From: Tepidimonas sediminis
GTDB lineage: Bacteria > Pseudomonadota > Gammaproteobacteria > Burkholderiales > Burkholderiaceae_C
NCBI RefSeq assembly: GCF_007556605.1
Contig: NZ_VJND01000013.1
Location: forward strand, 22,215 to 86,214
Direction of reading: 5' to 3'
Length of the DNA: 64,000 nt
Made by a program: the position numbers and the translations under genes. A model generated the notes under the pieces. The model saw only the letters and a program-made list of their open reading frames with translations. It was not told the DNA's origin and ran no database searches. Numbering within the stretch: position 1 is the first letter of the stretch; every line of letters begins with the position of its first letter. Of the stretch, positions 1 to 13,025 are shown one piece after another.

Positions 1-684
1 GCGTCCCGGGTGGGCGCGGGCGAACGCCGCCGCCTTGGCGCGCATCGTGCGCAGGAAGTGCCGCGCGTACAGCCAGCGGTTGAGGCCGCGGTCGATCGCG
101 GCGCCGGCGGCGGCCAGATCCAGCGGTGCCGACACCGCCGCGGCGGCCTGCACCACCGCGCCCGCGTGGTCACCGTGCTCCTGCAGCCAGCGCAGCAGCG
201 CGTTGCCGCCCAGCGACACCCCCACCGCGCGCAGCGGCACCCCGGCCAGCGCGCGGGCCGCCTGCCGCAGCATCCCGTCGATCTCGGCGTGGTCGCCGCT
301 GTGGTAGGCGCGCGGCGCGCGGTTCGGCTCGCCGGAGCAGCCGCGGAAGTGCGGCACGATCAGCGCCCAGCCGCGCCGCAGGGCCACCCACGCCAGCGCC
401 TGCGCGTAATGGCTGCGCGAGGAGCCCTCCAGCCCGTGGAACAGCACCACGGCCGCACGCGGGGCCGCGGCGCGCGGCAGCCAGAGGTCGGCGTCGATGA
501 AATCGTCGTCGGGGGTATCCCAGCGCAGCCGCCGTGGCGGAGGCAGCGGCTCGGGAGTGCGGCAGGCCAGCAGCGCGGCGGCCACGGTCTGCCGGTGCCC
601 GCCGCGCTGCCAGGCCGGAGGTCGCGGCCACGCATCCGGCGGCGCCGGAGCGGCGGGCAGGGAAAGCCGATCGGTGCGGTTCAG
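1..684 (-). CDS. YheT-like alpha/beta hydrolase (partial, runs off left edge)
   Basis: Reading from about 684 leftwards gives an open frame to the window edge with the hallmarks of the YheT/ABHD hydrolase family. There is an N-terminal [15 protein letters not shown] segment, a [12 protein letters not shown] oxyanion-type segment, [11 protein letters not shown], and the nucleophile elbow GVSLGGN. Substrate is unknown; relatives are annotated as general esterases. The C-terminus, which should hold the catalytic Asp/His, is cut off. No ATG, GTG or TTG lies near the expected N-terminus. The most natural start is a CTG at 684-682, whose last two bases form the first two of the atpC stop codon (CTGA). 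The start is therefore tentative, and a sequencing indel is possible. It follows the atp operon on the same strand and may be co-transcribed. Confidence 0.75.
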   Translation of the reverse strand, partial: MNRTDRLSLPAAPAPPDAWPRPPAWQRGGHRQTVAAALLACRTPEPLPPPRRLRWDTPDDDFIDADLWLPRAAAPRAAVVLFHGLEGSSRSHYAQALAWVALRRGWALIVPHFRGCSGEPNRAPRAYHSGDHAEIDGMLRQAARALAGVPLRAVGVSLGGNALLRWLQEHGDHAGAVVQAAAAVSAPLDLAAAGAAIDRGLNRWLYARHFLRTMRAKAAAFARAHPGR

Positions 685-1097
685 CGCTTCTGCCGGTACT
701 TGCGCAGCGCCGCGATCTGCGCGGCCATGATCGCCAGCTCCGACTGCGCCTTGGCCAGATCGATCTCGCTCTTGGCGTTCTTCAGCGCCTCCTCGGCCGC
801 CTTGCGCGCCTCCATGGCCTTGGCTTCGTCGAGATCCTTGCCGCGGATGGCGGTGTCGGACAGCACCGTCACCACCTTCGGCTGGACCTCCAGAATGCCG
901 CCGGCCACGAAGACGAACTCTTCCTCACCGTCGGGCTTCTCGATGCGCACCGCACCCGGCTTGATGCGCGTGATCAGCGGCACGTGCCCGGGCAGGATGC
1001 CCAGCTCGCCGGCCTCGCCCGGCAGCGCCACGAAGGTCGCCGGGCCGCTGTAGATCGACTCCTCGGCGCTGACCACCTCGACCTGGATGGTGTTCAT
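681..1097 (-). CDS. atpC: F1F0 ATP synthase epsilon subunit
   Basis: Epsilon subunit of the F1 sector: part of the central stalk that couples rotor movement to catalysis and inhibits ATP hydrolysis. The 138-residue product starts [18 protein letters not shown] and has the N-terminal beta-sandwich (about 1-85, with [16 protein letters not shown]) and the C-terminal helical hairpin (about 88-138), the usual length for the family. I place the start at the ATG at 1097, which has an AGGAG sequence just upstream, rather than at an in-frame ATG 11 codons earlier. It is the last atp gene of the operon, 70 bases after atpD. Confidence 0.96.
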   Translation of the reverse strand: MNTIQVEVVSAEESIYSGPATFVALPGEAGELGILPGHVPLITRIKPGAVRIEKPDGEEEFVFVAGGILEVQPKVVTVLSDTAIRGKDLDEAKAMEARKAAEEALKNAKSEIDLAKAQSELAIMAAQIAALRKYRQKR

Positions 1098-1167
1098 CTC
1101 GTCTCCTGGGGACTGCGGCGCGGGGCGCACGCGCTGCGCGCGCCCGCGTCGGCCGCGGTTGCGGGGA

Positions 1168-2580
<1,413 letters not shown>

Positions 2581-2624
2581 TCAAACCTTGTTCGATTGCG
2601 AGAATGACGGGAACCCGGTTGGCG

Positions 2625-3494
2625 TCACACCGCCGCGGCGCCGGCGACGATTTCCGACAGCTCCTTGGTGATGCCGGCCTGACGCGTCTTGTTGTAGACC
2701 AGCTTGAGCTCGTTGATGAGGTTGCCGGCGTTGTCGGTGGCGGCCTTCATGGCCACCATGCGGGCCGACTGCTCCGAAGCCATGTTCTCGGCCACGGCCT
2801 GGTAGATCAGCGCCTCCACGTAGCGCACCAGCAGCTCGTCGATGACGCTTGGCGCGTCGGGCTCGTAGATGTAGTCCCAGTCGTAGCCCGGCGCGCCGGT
2901 CTCCAGGTCGCGCGCCGACAGTGGCAGCAGCTGCTGCACCACCGGCTCCTGCTTCATCGTGTTGATGAAGCGCGTGTAGCACAGGTACACGGCGCTGAGC
3001 TTGCCCTCGGCGTAGGCATCCAGCAGCACCTTCACCGGCCCGATCAGGCGCTCCAGGTGCGGCGTGTCACCCAGGCCGGTGACGTGCGAGACCACCTTGG
3101 CGCCGATGCGGTTGAGGAACCCCAGGCCCTTGTTGCCGATGGCCACCACCTGCGCGCTCTTGCCTTGGCCCTGCAGCTCGCGCAGATGGTTGGTCACCGC
3201 GCGCAGCAGGTTGGTGTTCAAGCCGCCGCACAGGCCCTTGTCGGTGGTCACCACGATCATGCCGGCCACCGGGGCATCGGCGTGCTCGACCATGAACGGA
3301 TGCACGTACTCCGGGTTGGCGCGGCTGAGGTTGGCCGCGATCTGGCGCACCTTCTCCGCGTACGGCCGCGCCATGCGCATGCGCTCCTGCGCCTTGCGCA
3401 TCTTGGAGGCGGCGACCATCTCCATGGCCTTGGTGATCTTCTTGGTGTTTTCCACCGACTTGATCTTGCCGCGTATTTCCTTGCCTGCTGCCAT
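2625..3494 (-). CDS. atpG: F1F0 ATP synthase gamma subunit
   Basis: Gamma subunit, the coiled-coil rotor shaft inside the alpha3beta3 ring. The 289-residue product begins [20 protein letters not shown], a very conserved N-terminus, and has the DKGLCGGLN motif near residue 85. The C-terminal helix carries the [14 protein letters not shown] signature that enters the catalytic ring. It lies 41 bases after atpA with ordinary length and context. Confidence 0.98.
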   Translation of the reverse strand: MAAGKEIRGKIKSVENTKKITKAMEMVAASKMRKAQERMRMARPYAEKVRQIAANLSRANPEYVHPFMVEHADAPVAGMIVVTTDKGLCGGLNTNLLRAVTNHLRELQGQGKSAQVVAIGNKGLGFLNRIGAKVVSHVTGLGDTPHLERLIGPVKVLLDAYAEGKLSAVYLCYTRFINTMKQEPVVQQLLPLSARDLETGAPGYDWDYIYEPDAPSVIDELLVRYVEALIYQAVAENMASEQSARMVAMKAATDNAGNLINELKLVYNKTRQAGITKELSEIVAGAAAV

Positions 3495-3535
3495 CGCAAC
3501 TCCTCGGAATCAGGGTCAGGGCTGCAAGCGGCCGC

Positions 3536-5092
<1,557 letters not shown>

Positions 5093-5144
5093 GACGCGTT
5101 TCCTTTGCGCAATGTTCTCGCGGGCGTTGGGGGGCGGCGGCCGT

Positions 5145-5675
5145 TCAGGCCGTCAGCGCCACGCGCATTTGTTCCAGACGGGCCTTGACGGAGGTGTCCA
5201 GCACCTCGTCGCCGACCACCACGCGCACGCCGCCGATCAGCTCGGGGCGCAGCTCCACCTGCAGCCGCAGCTGGCGGCCGAAGCGCTTCTCCAGCACGGC
5301 CTTGAGCTCCTGCAGCTGCGCGCCCTCGATCGGGAAGGCGCTCTCGACGCGCGCGTCGGCCACGCCGTGCTGCGCGTTGAGCAGGGCGCGGAACTGGCGC
5401 GCGATCTCGGGCAGCGCGCGCAGGCGGTCGTTGTCGATGACGGTGCGCAGGAAGTTCTGGCCCAGCGGCGGCAGCGGCGTCTTGAGCACGCCGGTGACGA
5501 CGTCGTAGACCTGCTGCGCCGTGACCTTCGGGTCGGCGGCGAAGGCCAGCAGCTGCTCATGCGCGGCCACGGTGGCCAGCGCCTCGAGCCACTCGGCGGT
5601 CTCGGGGCCGTGCGCACCGGCGGCCTTGAACAGCGCCTCGGCGTACGGACGGGCAATGGTGGCGAGTTCTGCCAT
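5145..5675 (-). CDS. atpH: F1F0 ATP synthase delta subunit
   Basis: Delta subunit (OSCP homologue), part of the peripheral stalk that holds F1 to the b subunits. The 176-residue product has the family N-terminal helical bundle, beginning [16 protein letters not shown], and the C-terminal [21 protein letters not shown] motif. Position between atpF and atpA confirms the assignment. Confidence 0.97.
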   Translation of the reverse strand: MAELATIARPYAEALFKAAGAHGPETAEWLEALATVAAHEQLLAFAADPKVTAQQVYDVVTGVLKTPLPPLGQNFLRTVIDNDRLRALPEIARQFRALLNAQHGVADARVESAFPIEGAQLQELKAVLEKRFGRQLRLQVELRPELIGGVRVVVGDEVLDTSVKARLEQMRVALTA

Positions 5676-5716
5676 GGTTCAACCTCGGGGGCGCGGGGAC
5701 GGCGCGCGGCGCCGCG

Positions 5717-6187
5717 TCACAGCTCGGCCTTCAGCCGCTCGAGCAGCTCGGCGTGGGTGCGCGCGTCGACCTCGCGGCGCAGGATCTGCTCGGCGCCCTT
5801 GACGGCCAGCATCGCCACCTGCTCGCGCAGCGCCTCGCGCGCCTGCACGGCCTGCTGCTCGGCCTCGGCCTTGGCCGCGGCGACGATCTTGGCGGCTTCC
5901 TCGGAGGCGCGGGCCTTGGCCTCCTCGATGATGGCGTGGGCGCGGCGCTCGGCATCGGCCAGGCGCGCGGCGGCCTCGTTGCGCGACTGCGCCAGCGTGT
6001 CTTCGATGCGCTTGTTGGCCACGGCCAGCTCGGTCTTGGCCTTCTCGGCGGCGGCCAGACCTTCGGAAATCTTCTGCGCACGCTCGTCCAGCGCCTTGGC
6101 GATCGGCGGCCACACGAACTTCATCGTGAACCACACCAGGATCGCGAAGACGATGGCCTGCGCAAAGAGGGTTGCATTGATGTTCAT
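5717..6187 (-). CDS. atpF: F1F0 ATP synthase b subunit
   Basis: Subunit b of the F0 peripheral stalk. The 156-residue product has one N-terminal membrane segment (about residues 5-26, ending [12 protein letters not shown]) followed by a long charged Ala/Glu/Lys/Arg-rich helix expected to dimerise as a coiled coil. Length and order (atpE-atpF-atpH) are typical. Confidence 0.97.
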   Translation of the reverse strand: MNINATLFAQAIVFAILVWFTMKFVWPPIAKALDERAQKISEGLAAAEKAKTELAVANKRIEDTLAQSRNEAAARLADAERRAHAIIEEAKARASEEAAKIVAAAKAEAEQQAVQAREALREQVAMLAVKGAEQILRREVDARTHAELLERLKAEL

Positions 6188-6301
6188 CGCAACGCCTTTC
6201 GGACGGGGTATGCGGATGGGGCTGCGTCGGGGGGCCGGGTGGTGCGGCGTGCGCCCGCGGCCTGCCGGCCGCCGGGCGCACCCTTCCTCACGTCGGGGCG
6301 A

Positions 6302-6559
<258 letters not shown>

Positions 6560-6608
6560 TTAGGTTACAGAGGAAGGTTGGGGGAAACGGTTGCGAGGCG
6601 CGCCTCTG

Positions 6609-7481
<873 letters not shown>

Positions 7482-7517
7482 TCATTCCCACGTTCGTTGA
7501 TCGAAACGAGTCTTCCG

Positions 7518-8078
7518 TCAGCGGATGCGTGCCAGCCACCAGGCCAGCACGTATCCCTTGAGCACCACCGCCAGCCCGACCAGCAGGCCGGGCCAGCTCA
7601 GATCCGGCACCAGGCGCGGCGCGGCGACCAGCATGGTCAGCGCGAGCAGCACCTTGATCCCCTCCCACACCAGCCAGCGGGCGAGCGCCGAGCGCGCCGG
7701 CTGCACCGCGGCGGCCCGCCGCCAGCGACCGCGCAGACCGCCACCCATGCCCCAGGCCATCACCAAGGCAGGCACGAAGGCACAGGCGCCACCCCACGCC
7801 ACCGAGGCGACCAACCCCGCCCGCTGCGGCCAGACGAACCGCCACGCCAGCCACGCCCCGACGATCGCCAGCACCCAGACCAGGACCTGGGCCGCCAGCA
7901 CATGCCGCATCCCCGGCATCCGCTGGCGCCGGCGCCACGCCTGTGCCTCCTCGCGGCTGAGGGGCTTGCATCCGGCCGCAGCGCCCTCATCTGGCTCGTC
8001 GTCGGCCCAGACACGCCAGCGTCGCGCACCGGCTGCCTGATCCTCGGCCCGCTCGACGGACGGCTGAGGGTTCGCCAT
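7518..8078 (-). CDS. atpI: ATP synthase protein I
   Basis: Small membrane protein at the head of the atp operon, thought to help c-ring assembly. The product starting [14 protein letters not shown] has 186 residues: a charged, probably cytoplasmic N-terminal 75 residues, then four hydrophobic segments. The family is poorly conserved, so the call rests on topology and position directly upstream of atpB (39-base gap). I prefer the ATG at 8078 over an upstream in-frame ATG at 8132, which would extend into the promoter region. The polar N-terminus is somewhat long for the family. Confidence 0.85.
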   Translation of the reverse strand: MANPQPSVERAEDQAAGARRWRVWADDEPDEGAAAGCKPLSREEAQAWRRRQRMPGMRHVLAAQVLVWVLAIVGAWLAWRFVWPQRAGLVASVAWGGACAFVPALVMAWGMGGGLRGRWRRAAAVQPARSALARWLVWEGIKVLLALTMLVAAPRLVPDLSWPGLLVGLAVVLKGYVLAWWLARIR

Positions 8079-8133
8079 TGTCTCGTGCCCCCTTGACGCA
8101 CGCCTGACGCGGCGCTTGGCGCCCCAGGCCACG

Positions 8134-8156
8134 TTGACAAAAAGCTCTTTATTATA
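8134..8156. promoter_or_regulatory. Divergent promoter region between the atp operon and ybeD-lipB-lipA
   Basis: The 116-base gap holds a perfect TATAAT on the minus strand (8156-8151), which would serve the atp operon, and a plus-strand TTGACA at 8134-8139. The TTGACA has no -10 at ideal spacing, so the lip promoter is less certain. The two elements are close enough that divergent transcription could interfere. Confidence 0.5.
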
Positions 8157-8194
8157 CGGACAAACCCCAGCCCACCACGCATCGAGGACCGCCG

Positions 8195-8467
8195 ATGGCC
8201 GATCCCGCCCCCGCCTCGCCCCTGACCTTTCCGTGCCGCTTCCCGATCAAGGTGATGGGCGCGCACGCCGATGGCTTCGTCGCCGCCGTCGCGCACGTGG
8301 CGCGCGGCTTCGATCCCGGCTTCGACGAGACCACCATCGAGGTGCGCACCAGCCGCAACGGCCGCTACCTGGGCCTGACGCTGAACGTGCACGTGACCTC
8401 GCGCGAACAGCTCGACGAGCTGTACCGCACCCTGACCACGCATCCGATGGTCAGCGTGGTCCTGTGA
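8195..8467 (+). CDS. ybeD: YbeD/DUF493 family protein
   Basis: Small 90-residue protein of the YbeD (UPF0250/DUF493) family, a ferredoxin-like fold seen next to lipB in many proteobacteria and presumed to be regulatory (ACT-like). The sequence [17 protein letters not shown] and the C-terminal segment [16 protein letters not shown] are family features. It has a purine-rich ribosome-binding site (CGAGGACC). Its stop overlaps the lipB start by one base (TGATG), so the two are probably translationally coupled. No enzymatic residues are evident. Confidence 0.93.
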   Translation: MADPAPASPLTFPCRFPIKVMGAHADGFVAAVAHVARGFDPGFDETTIEVRTSRNGRYLGLTLNVHVTSREQLDELYRTLTTHPMVSVVL

Positions 8468-9141
8468 TGGAACTGCGCCACCTGGGCCGCGTGCCCTACG
8501 AGCCCACCGTGGAGGCGATGCGCGCCTGGACCGAGGCGCGCGGGCCCGGGACGGCCGATGAGCTGTGGCTGTGCGAGCACCCGCCGGTGTTCACGCAGGG
8601 CCAGGCGGGCCGGCCGGAACACGTGCTGGATCCCGGCGACATCCCCGTGGTGGCCACCAACCGGGGCGGCCAGGTCACGTACCACGGCCCGGGCCAGGTG
8701 GTGGCCTACCCGCTGCTGGATCTGCGCCGCGCCGGCTTCTTCGTCAAGGAGTACGTGCACCGGCTGGAGGAGGCGGTGCTGCGCACGCTGGCGGACTGGG
8801 GCGTGACCGGCCACCGCGTCGCCGGCGCCCCGGGCGTGTACGTGCGGCCGGACGATCCGCACGGCCACGCCGCGCTGCACGGCCCGCGCCCCGGGAACGA
8901 CCCATGGGCGGGGCTGGCCAAGATCGCCGCGCTGGGCATCAAGGTGCACCGCCACTGCACCTACCACGGACTGGCGCTCAACGTCGCGATGGACCTGAGC
9001 CCCTTCCTGCGTATCAACCCCTGCGGCTACGCCGGCTTGCGCACCGTCGACCTTGCTACGATCGGCGTGACGGCCGACCCGGCCGAGGTCGGCGACGCGC
9101 TGGCCGACCACCTGCGGCGGCTGCTGGCGCCGCGCGCCTGA
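8467..9141 (+). CDS. lipB: Octanoyl-ACP:protein octanoyltransferase
   Basis: Transfers octanoyl from acyl-carrier protein to lipoyl domains of the 2-oxoacid dehydrogenases and the glycine cleavage system, the first step of lipoate synthesis. The 224-residue product has the signature [18 protein letters not shown]. The acyl-thioester cysteine is in INPCGYAGL, and the catalytic lysine in the KIAALGIKV segment. About 20 extra residues ([20 protein letters not shown]) sit in the loop before that lysine, a modest insertion. It feeds LipA, encoded 35 bases downstream. Confidence 0.96.
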   Translation: MELRHLGRVPYEPTVEAMRAWTEARGPGTADELWLCEHPPVFTQGQAGRPEHVLDPGDIPVVATNRGGQVTYHGPGQVVAYPLLDLRRAGFFVKEYVHRLEEAVLRTLADWGVTGHRVAGAPGVYVRPDDPHGHAALHGPRPGNDPWAGLAKIAALGIKVHRHCTYHGLALNVAMDLSPFLRINPCGYAGLRTVDLATIGVTADPAEVGDALADHLRRLLAPRA

Positions 9142-9176
9142 GCGCCCGAACCACCGCCCCAACCGGATCCGATGCC

Positions 9177-10151
9177 ATGACTCCCGCCACCGACACCCCC
9201 TACGACCCCACCGCCAAGCAGAAGAGCGCCGCCAAGACCGCGCGCATCCCGATCAAGGTCGAGCCGGCGCCGCTGCTGCGCAAGCCCGAATGGATCCGCG
9301 TCAAGGCCGGCAGCCCCAGTTCGCGCTTCTACGAGATCAAGGACATCCTGCGCGCCAACCGACTGGTCACCGTGTGCGAGGAGGCCTCCTGCCCCAACAT
9401 CGGCGAGTGCTTCGGCAAGGGTACGGCCACCTTCATGATCATGGGCGACAAGTGCACGCGGCGCTGCCCGTTCTGCGACGTCGGCCACGGCCGGCCGGAC
9501 CCGCTCGACCCCGACGAGCCCGAGAACCTGGCGCGCACGATCGCGGCGCTGAAGCTGAAGTACGTCGTCATCACCAGCGTCGACCGCGACGACCTGCGCG
9601 ACGGCGGCGCGGCGCACTTCGTGGCCTGCATCCGGCGCGTGCGCGAGCGCTCGCCCGGGACGCGCATCGAGATCCTGACACCGGACTTCCGCGGCCGCGA
9701 CGATCGCGCGCTGGCGATCCTGGCGGAGGCGCCGCCGGACGTCATGAACCACAACCTGGAGACGGTGCCGCGTCTGTACAGGCAGGCACGCCCCGGCTCG
9801 GACTACGCCTTCAGCCTGAACCTGCTGCGCAAGTTCAAGGAGCGCTTTCCCCACATCCCCACCAAGAGCGGGCTGATGGTCGGCCTCGGCGAGACCGATG
9901 AGGAGATCCTGCAGGTGATGCGCGACCTGCGCGCGCACGGCGTGGACATGCTGACCATCGGCCAGTACCTGGCGCCGAGCACGCACCACCTGCCGGTGCG
10001 GCGTTACGTCGAGCCGGCCACCTTCGCGATGTTCGAGCGCGAGGCCTACGCGATGGGCTTCACGCACGCCGCCGTCGGCCCGCTGGTGCGCAGCAGCTAC
10101 CACGCCGACCGGCAGGCGCACGCCGCCGGCGTGGTCGACGGCTCGGCCTGA
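9177..10151 (+). CDS. lipA: Lipoyl synthase (radical SAM)
   Basis: Inserts two sulfur atoms into the octanoyl chain on lipoyl domains. The 324-residue product has both iron-sulfur clusters' ligands: the auxiliary cluster Cys67, Cys72, Cys78 ([12 protein letters not shown]) and the radical-SAM motif Cys93-x3-Cys97-x2-Cys100 (CTRRCPFC). The C-terminal RSSYHADRQ holds the serine that ligates the auxiliary cluster. I chose the ATG at 9177; another ATG five bases earlier is out of frame. It ends the ybeD-lipB-lipA run. Confidence 0.97.
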   Translation: MTPATDTPYDPTAKQKSAAKTARIPIKVEPAPLLRKPEWIRVKAGSPSSRFYEIKDILRANRLVTVCEEASCPNIGECFGKGTATFMIMGDKCTRRCPFCDVGHGRPDPLDPDEPENLARTIAALKLKYVVITSVDRDDLRDGGAAHFVACIRRVRERSPGTRIEILTPDFRGRDDRALAILAEAPPDVMNHNLETVPRLYRQARPGSDYAFSLNLLRKFKERFPHIPTKSGLMVGLGETDEEILQVMRDLRAHGVDMLTIGQYLAPSTHHLPVRRYVEPATFAMFEREAYAMGFTHAAVGPLVRSSYHADRQAHAAGVVDGSA

Positions 10152-10158
10152 CCCCGCC

Positions 10159-10187
10159 GGCGGCCGGCAGAACAGCCCCCGGCCGCC
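10159..10187. terminator. Hairpin between lipA and the convergent tolC-ompA gene
   Basis: A 9-bp perfect inverted repeat (GGCGGCCGG at 10159-10167, CCGGCCGCC at 10179-10187) lies between the two converging stop codons. It has no T-tract on either side, so it may be a weak bidirectional terminator or only a structured 3' end. Confidence 0.4.
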
Positions 10188-10190
10188 GCC

Positions 10191-12104
10191 TCAGCGCGCC
10201 GGGCGGCGCGTCTCGATGATCGTGACCTCCACGCGGCGGTTCTTCGCGCGTCCCTCGCGGGTGGCGTTGTCAGCGATCGGCTCGCGCTCGCCGCGGCCCT
10301 CGGTGCGGATCTTGTCAGCCGGGATGCCCTTGCTGACCAGATACGCCTTGACCGCCTCGGCGCGGCGCAGCGACAGACGCTCGTTGTAAGCCTCGGGGCC
10401 GACGCTGTCGGTGTGACCGACGGCGATCGCCAGCTCCAGGTCGGTGGCCTTGATCTTGGCCACCAGCTCGTCCAGCCGCGCCTTGCCGTCGGCGCGCAGC
10501 TCCGCCTTGTCGAAATCGAACAGCGCGTCCGACTGGAACGTGTACGTCTGCGGCGCAGCCGCCGGCTTCGGCGCCGCTGCCGGGGCGGGCGGCGGAGCGG
10601 CCGGGGGCGTCGGCCGGGCACGCACCGGTGCCTCGGCCACCGCCTTGGCCTTGTCGATCTCGAACAGTTCAGGCGTGTCGAACGGGCACAGCTCCTCCGG
10701 TGGCAGCTCGCCCCGATCCTGCCCGGCCTCGGCGGCGCTGGGCTGGTCCGGTCGCGCCACGCCCAGAGCCGCCGTCAGCCGACCCATGCTGGCCAGCGTG
10801 CGCGCCTGCGCCAGCAGCTCGTTGTACTGCGCGTTGATGTAGGCACGGCTGGCCTCGAAGTATTCGTTCTGCGTGTCCAGCAGGTCCAGCAGCGTGCGCT
10901 GGCCGATGTCGAACTGCTGCCGGTAGGCCTCGCGCGCCACTTCGGTGGACAGACGGTGCTGGTCGAGGTAGCCCAGCTGCTCGCGCAGCCGCACGACGTC
11001 GTTGTAGGCGATCGCCAGCGTCTGGCGCACGTCGCGGCAGGCCTTTTCCTGCAGGTCGCGCGCCTGCTTGTGCAGCTCCACCGCCTGCCGCTCGCGCGCC
11101 TGATCGGCGCCGCCGCGGTACAGGTTGTAGTTCATGATGACCTCGGCCGTGAGGTCGCGCGTGCGGCCGTTGACGCCGTTGATGTCGTTGCCCCAGGTCT
11201 GGCGGATGCGGAAGTCCACGCGCGGCCAGTAGGCGGCCTTGCGGGTTTCGATCTCCTGGCGCTGGGCGCGCACGTTCTCGTACGCGGCGTTGATGGTCGG
11301 GCTGTTGGGCAGGCCCTGACGCATCGCCTCGGCCATCGAGCCCGGCAGGCCGGCCAGCCGCAGCCCCTCGCGCAGCGGCGGCAGCGTGGCCGGCGGCTTG
11401 ACGCCCATGATGCGCTGGTAGCGCGCGCTGACGTCGTGCAGGTTGGCGATCTCGGTCAGCAGGTTGGACTCGGCCAGCGCCAGACGGCCGGCAGCCTGGT
11501 CCATGTCGACGCGCCGGCTCACGCCAGCCTTGGCGCGCTCCTCGATCTGCTGCGCGGTCAGCTTGTGCTCGACGTAGTTGGCCTTGGCCTCCTGCACCAG
11601 CGCCGAGTAGCGCGCCACGTCGACCCAGGCGCGCACCGCCTCCAGCGCAATGGTCTCGGCCGCCTCCAGCAGCTCGTAGTAGCGCGTCAGCTTGGCGTAG
11701 CTGAGACGCTGCACCTCGCTGCGGGTGAAGAAGCCGTCGAACAGCACCTGGTTGAGCGTCAGCGTGGTGGCCGAGCGGTTGAAGCGACGCTCCGGCGTGC
11801 CGGGCGGATCGACCAGGTGCTGACGACCGATGCCGACGCTCAGGTCGACCGTCGGGCGCCAACCGGCAGCGGCCACGTCCTTCTGCGCGTCGGCGGCAGT
11901 GAAGGCATGCCAGCGCGCCTGCACCTCGGGGTTCTGCACGATGGCGTTGCGCACCGCCTCGATCAGCGGCGCCGGCAGGCCCGAGGCCGCGGGGTTGGCG
12001 ACGGCGGCAACGGCAGGCGTGGCCGGCGCCTGGGCCGCGGCCGGCGCCGCTGCCAAAGCCAGGGCGGCGGCCGCGACGGCTGTCAGCATGGGGATGGTTC
12101 TCAT
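10191..12104 (-). CDS. TolC-type outer-membrane channel fused to an OmpA peptidoglycan-binding domain (LapE-like)
   Basis: A 637-residue protein with a signal peptide ending near AAAPAAAQA. It has a TolC/OEP region of about 420 residues (about 45-465), with two repeats of long helices and motifs such as LFDGFFTR and NYNLYRGGADQARERQA. A Pro/Ala-rich linker (about 480-518) follows, then a complete OmpA-like domain (about 520-637). The latter has the peptidoglycan-binding pattern GHTDSVGPEAYNERLSLRRA and GRAKNRRVEV. TolC channels usually end after the barrel/tunnel domain; this one could be tethered to the cell wall. It diverges from lapG and lapD homologues, so I infer it is the LapE-like exit channel for a large type I-secreted adhesin. 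The ABC transporter, adaptor and adhesin genes are not in the window. Confidence 0.88.
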   Translation of the reverse strand: MRTIPMLTAVAAAALALAAAPAAAQAPATPAVAAVANPAASGLPAPLIEAVRNAIVQNPEVQARWHAFTAADAQKDVAAAGWRPTVDLSVGIGRQHLVDPPGTPERRFNRSATTLTLNQVLFDGFFTRSEVQRLSYAKLTRYYELLEAAETIALEAVRAWVDVARYSALVQEAKANYVEHKLTAQQIEERAKAGVSRRVDMDQAAGRLALAESNLLTEIANLHDVSARYQRIMGVKPPATLPPLREGLRLAGLPGSMAEAMRQGLPNSPTINAAYENVRAQRQEIETRKAAYWPRVDFRIRQTWGNDINGVNGRTRDLTAEVIMNYNLYRGGADQARERQAVELHKQARDLQEKACRDVRQTLAIAYNDVVRLREQLGYLDQHRLSTEVAREAYRQQFDIGQRTLLDLLDTQNEYFEASRAYINAQYNELLAQARTLASMGRLTAALGVARPDQPSAAEAGQDRGELPPEELCPFDTPELFEIDKAKAVAEAPVRARPTPPAAPPPAPAAAPKPAAAPQTYTFQSDALFDFDKAELRADGKARLDELVAKIKATDLELAIAVGHTDSVGPEAYNERLSLRRAEAVKAYLVSKGIPADKIRTEGRGEREPIADNATREGRAKNRRVEVTIIETRRPAR

Positions 12105-12199
12105 GGTGGTCCTCGTCGGTTGGGTGGGAGCGGCCTCCGCCCCCACGGGTCTTACGCACGCAACCGCGATCGGTATCATCCGGATCACTTTGCCCATCC

Positions 12200-12229
12200 A
12201 TTGTCGGCACGGGCCCGGGTCGGCGTCAA
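12200..12229 (-). promoter_or_regulatory. Sigma-70 type promoter of the tolC-ompA gene
   Basis: On the minus strand: TTGACG (12229-12224), an 18-base spacer, then GACAAT (12205-12200), about 95 bases upstream of the start codon. The -10 and most of the spacer match the pckG promoter almost exactly (20 of 22 bases; see findings). Confidence 0.6.
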
Positions 12230-12314
12230 GCACGGCGCGCAGGATCGCACCGACGGCGTGTTTTCTGCGATGATCGGTCGCCAGCCCCGTCGCGCCGCGT
12301 TGCTCGCCGAACAC

Positions 12315-12989
12315 ATGTCCCGCCCCGCCGCCGCCTCGCGCCTGGCGCCCTCGTGGCGTCTGCTGGCGCTGGCGCTCGTGCTGCTGCTCGGCGCGGCGCT
12401 GGCGGCGGCCGACTTCGACCGCCTGCAGCGCCTGGCGCGCGAGCGCTACGGCAGCGTCGCCGAGGAGACCGTGCAGGCTTGGCGGCGCCTGGTGGCCGAG
12501 CAGCGCGGGCGTCCGGTGGAGGAGCAGCTGGCCGCGGTCAACACCTTTTTCAACCGCCGTCTGCTCTACGAGCTGGACCCGGTGGTGTGGGGCCAGGCCG
12601 ACCACTGGGCCACCCCGCTGGAGTTCATCGGCCGCGGCGCCGGCGACTGCGAGGACTTCGCCATCGCCAAGTACGTGACGCTGCTGGAACTGGGCGTGCC
12701 GGACGAGCGGCTGCGCCTGATCTACGTGCGGGCCCGCACCGCCGGCGCCAAGACCGAGGCGCACATGGTGTTGGGCTACTATGAGGATCCGGCCGAGGAG
12801 CCGCTGATCCTGGACAACCTGATCACCAGCGTGCGCCCGGCGTCACGCCGGCCCGACCTGACGCCGGTGTTCAGCTTCAACCGCCAGGGGCTCTGGGTCG
12901 CGGGCCAGGCCCAGTCCGCCGCCGATCCGACGGCGCGGCTGTCGCGCTGGCGCGAGGTGCTGGAGCGCATGCGGCAGGAGGGGCTGTGA
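12315..12989 (+). CDS. lapG: LapG-like periplasmic cysteine protease
   Basis: Bacterial transglutaminase-like cysteine protease (BTLCP/DUF920). In Pseudomonas, LapG cuts the N-terminus of the LapA adhesin and releases the biofilm when c-di-GMP is low. The 224-residue product has an N-terminal hydrophobic signal segment (about 12-31). The catalytic triad residues are Cys112 (GAGDCEDFAIAKY), His150 (EAHMVLGYY) and Asp167 (LILDNL). I chose the ATG at 12315; an in-frame ATG at 12270 would add a charged stretch before the signal peptide. lapD follows after 36 bases. The substrate adhesin is not encoded nearby. Confidence 0.92.
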   Translation: MSRPAAASRLAPSWRLLALALVLLLGAALAAADFDRLQRLARERYGSVAEETVQAWRRLVAEQRGRPVEEQLAAVNTFFNRRLLYELDPVVWGQADHWATPLEFIGRGAGDCEDFAIAKYVTLLELGVPDERLRLIYVRARTAGAKTEAHMVLGYYEDPAEEPLILDNLITSVRPASRRPDLTPVFSFNRQGLWVAGQAQSAADPTARLSRWREVLERMRQEGL

Positions 12990-13025
12990 GGCACGGCTCC
13001 GCCACACCACCCGAGGGGTAGGACC

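Noticed and set aside
10413..12989. 858-codon open frame on the plus strand, mostly antisense to the tolC-ompA gene
   Set aside because: Only its 3' part (from 12315) is a recognisable protein; the rest is GC-rich shadow sequence with His/Arg/Gln-rich composition.
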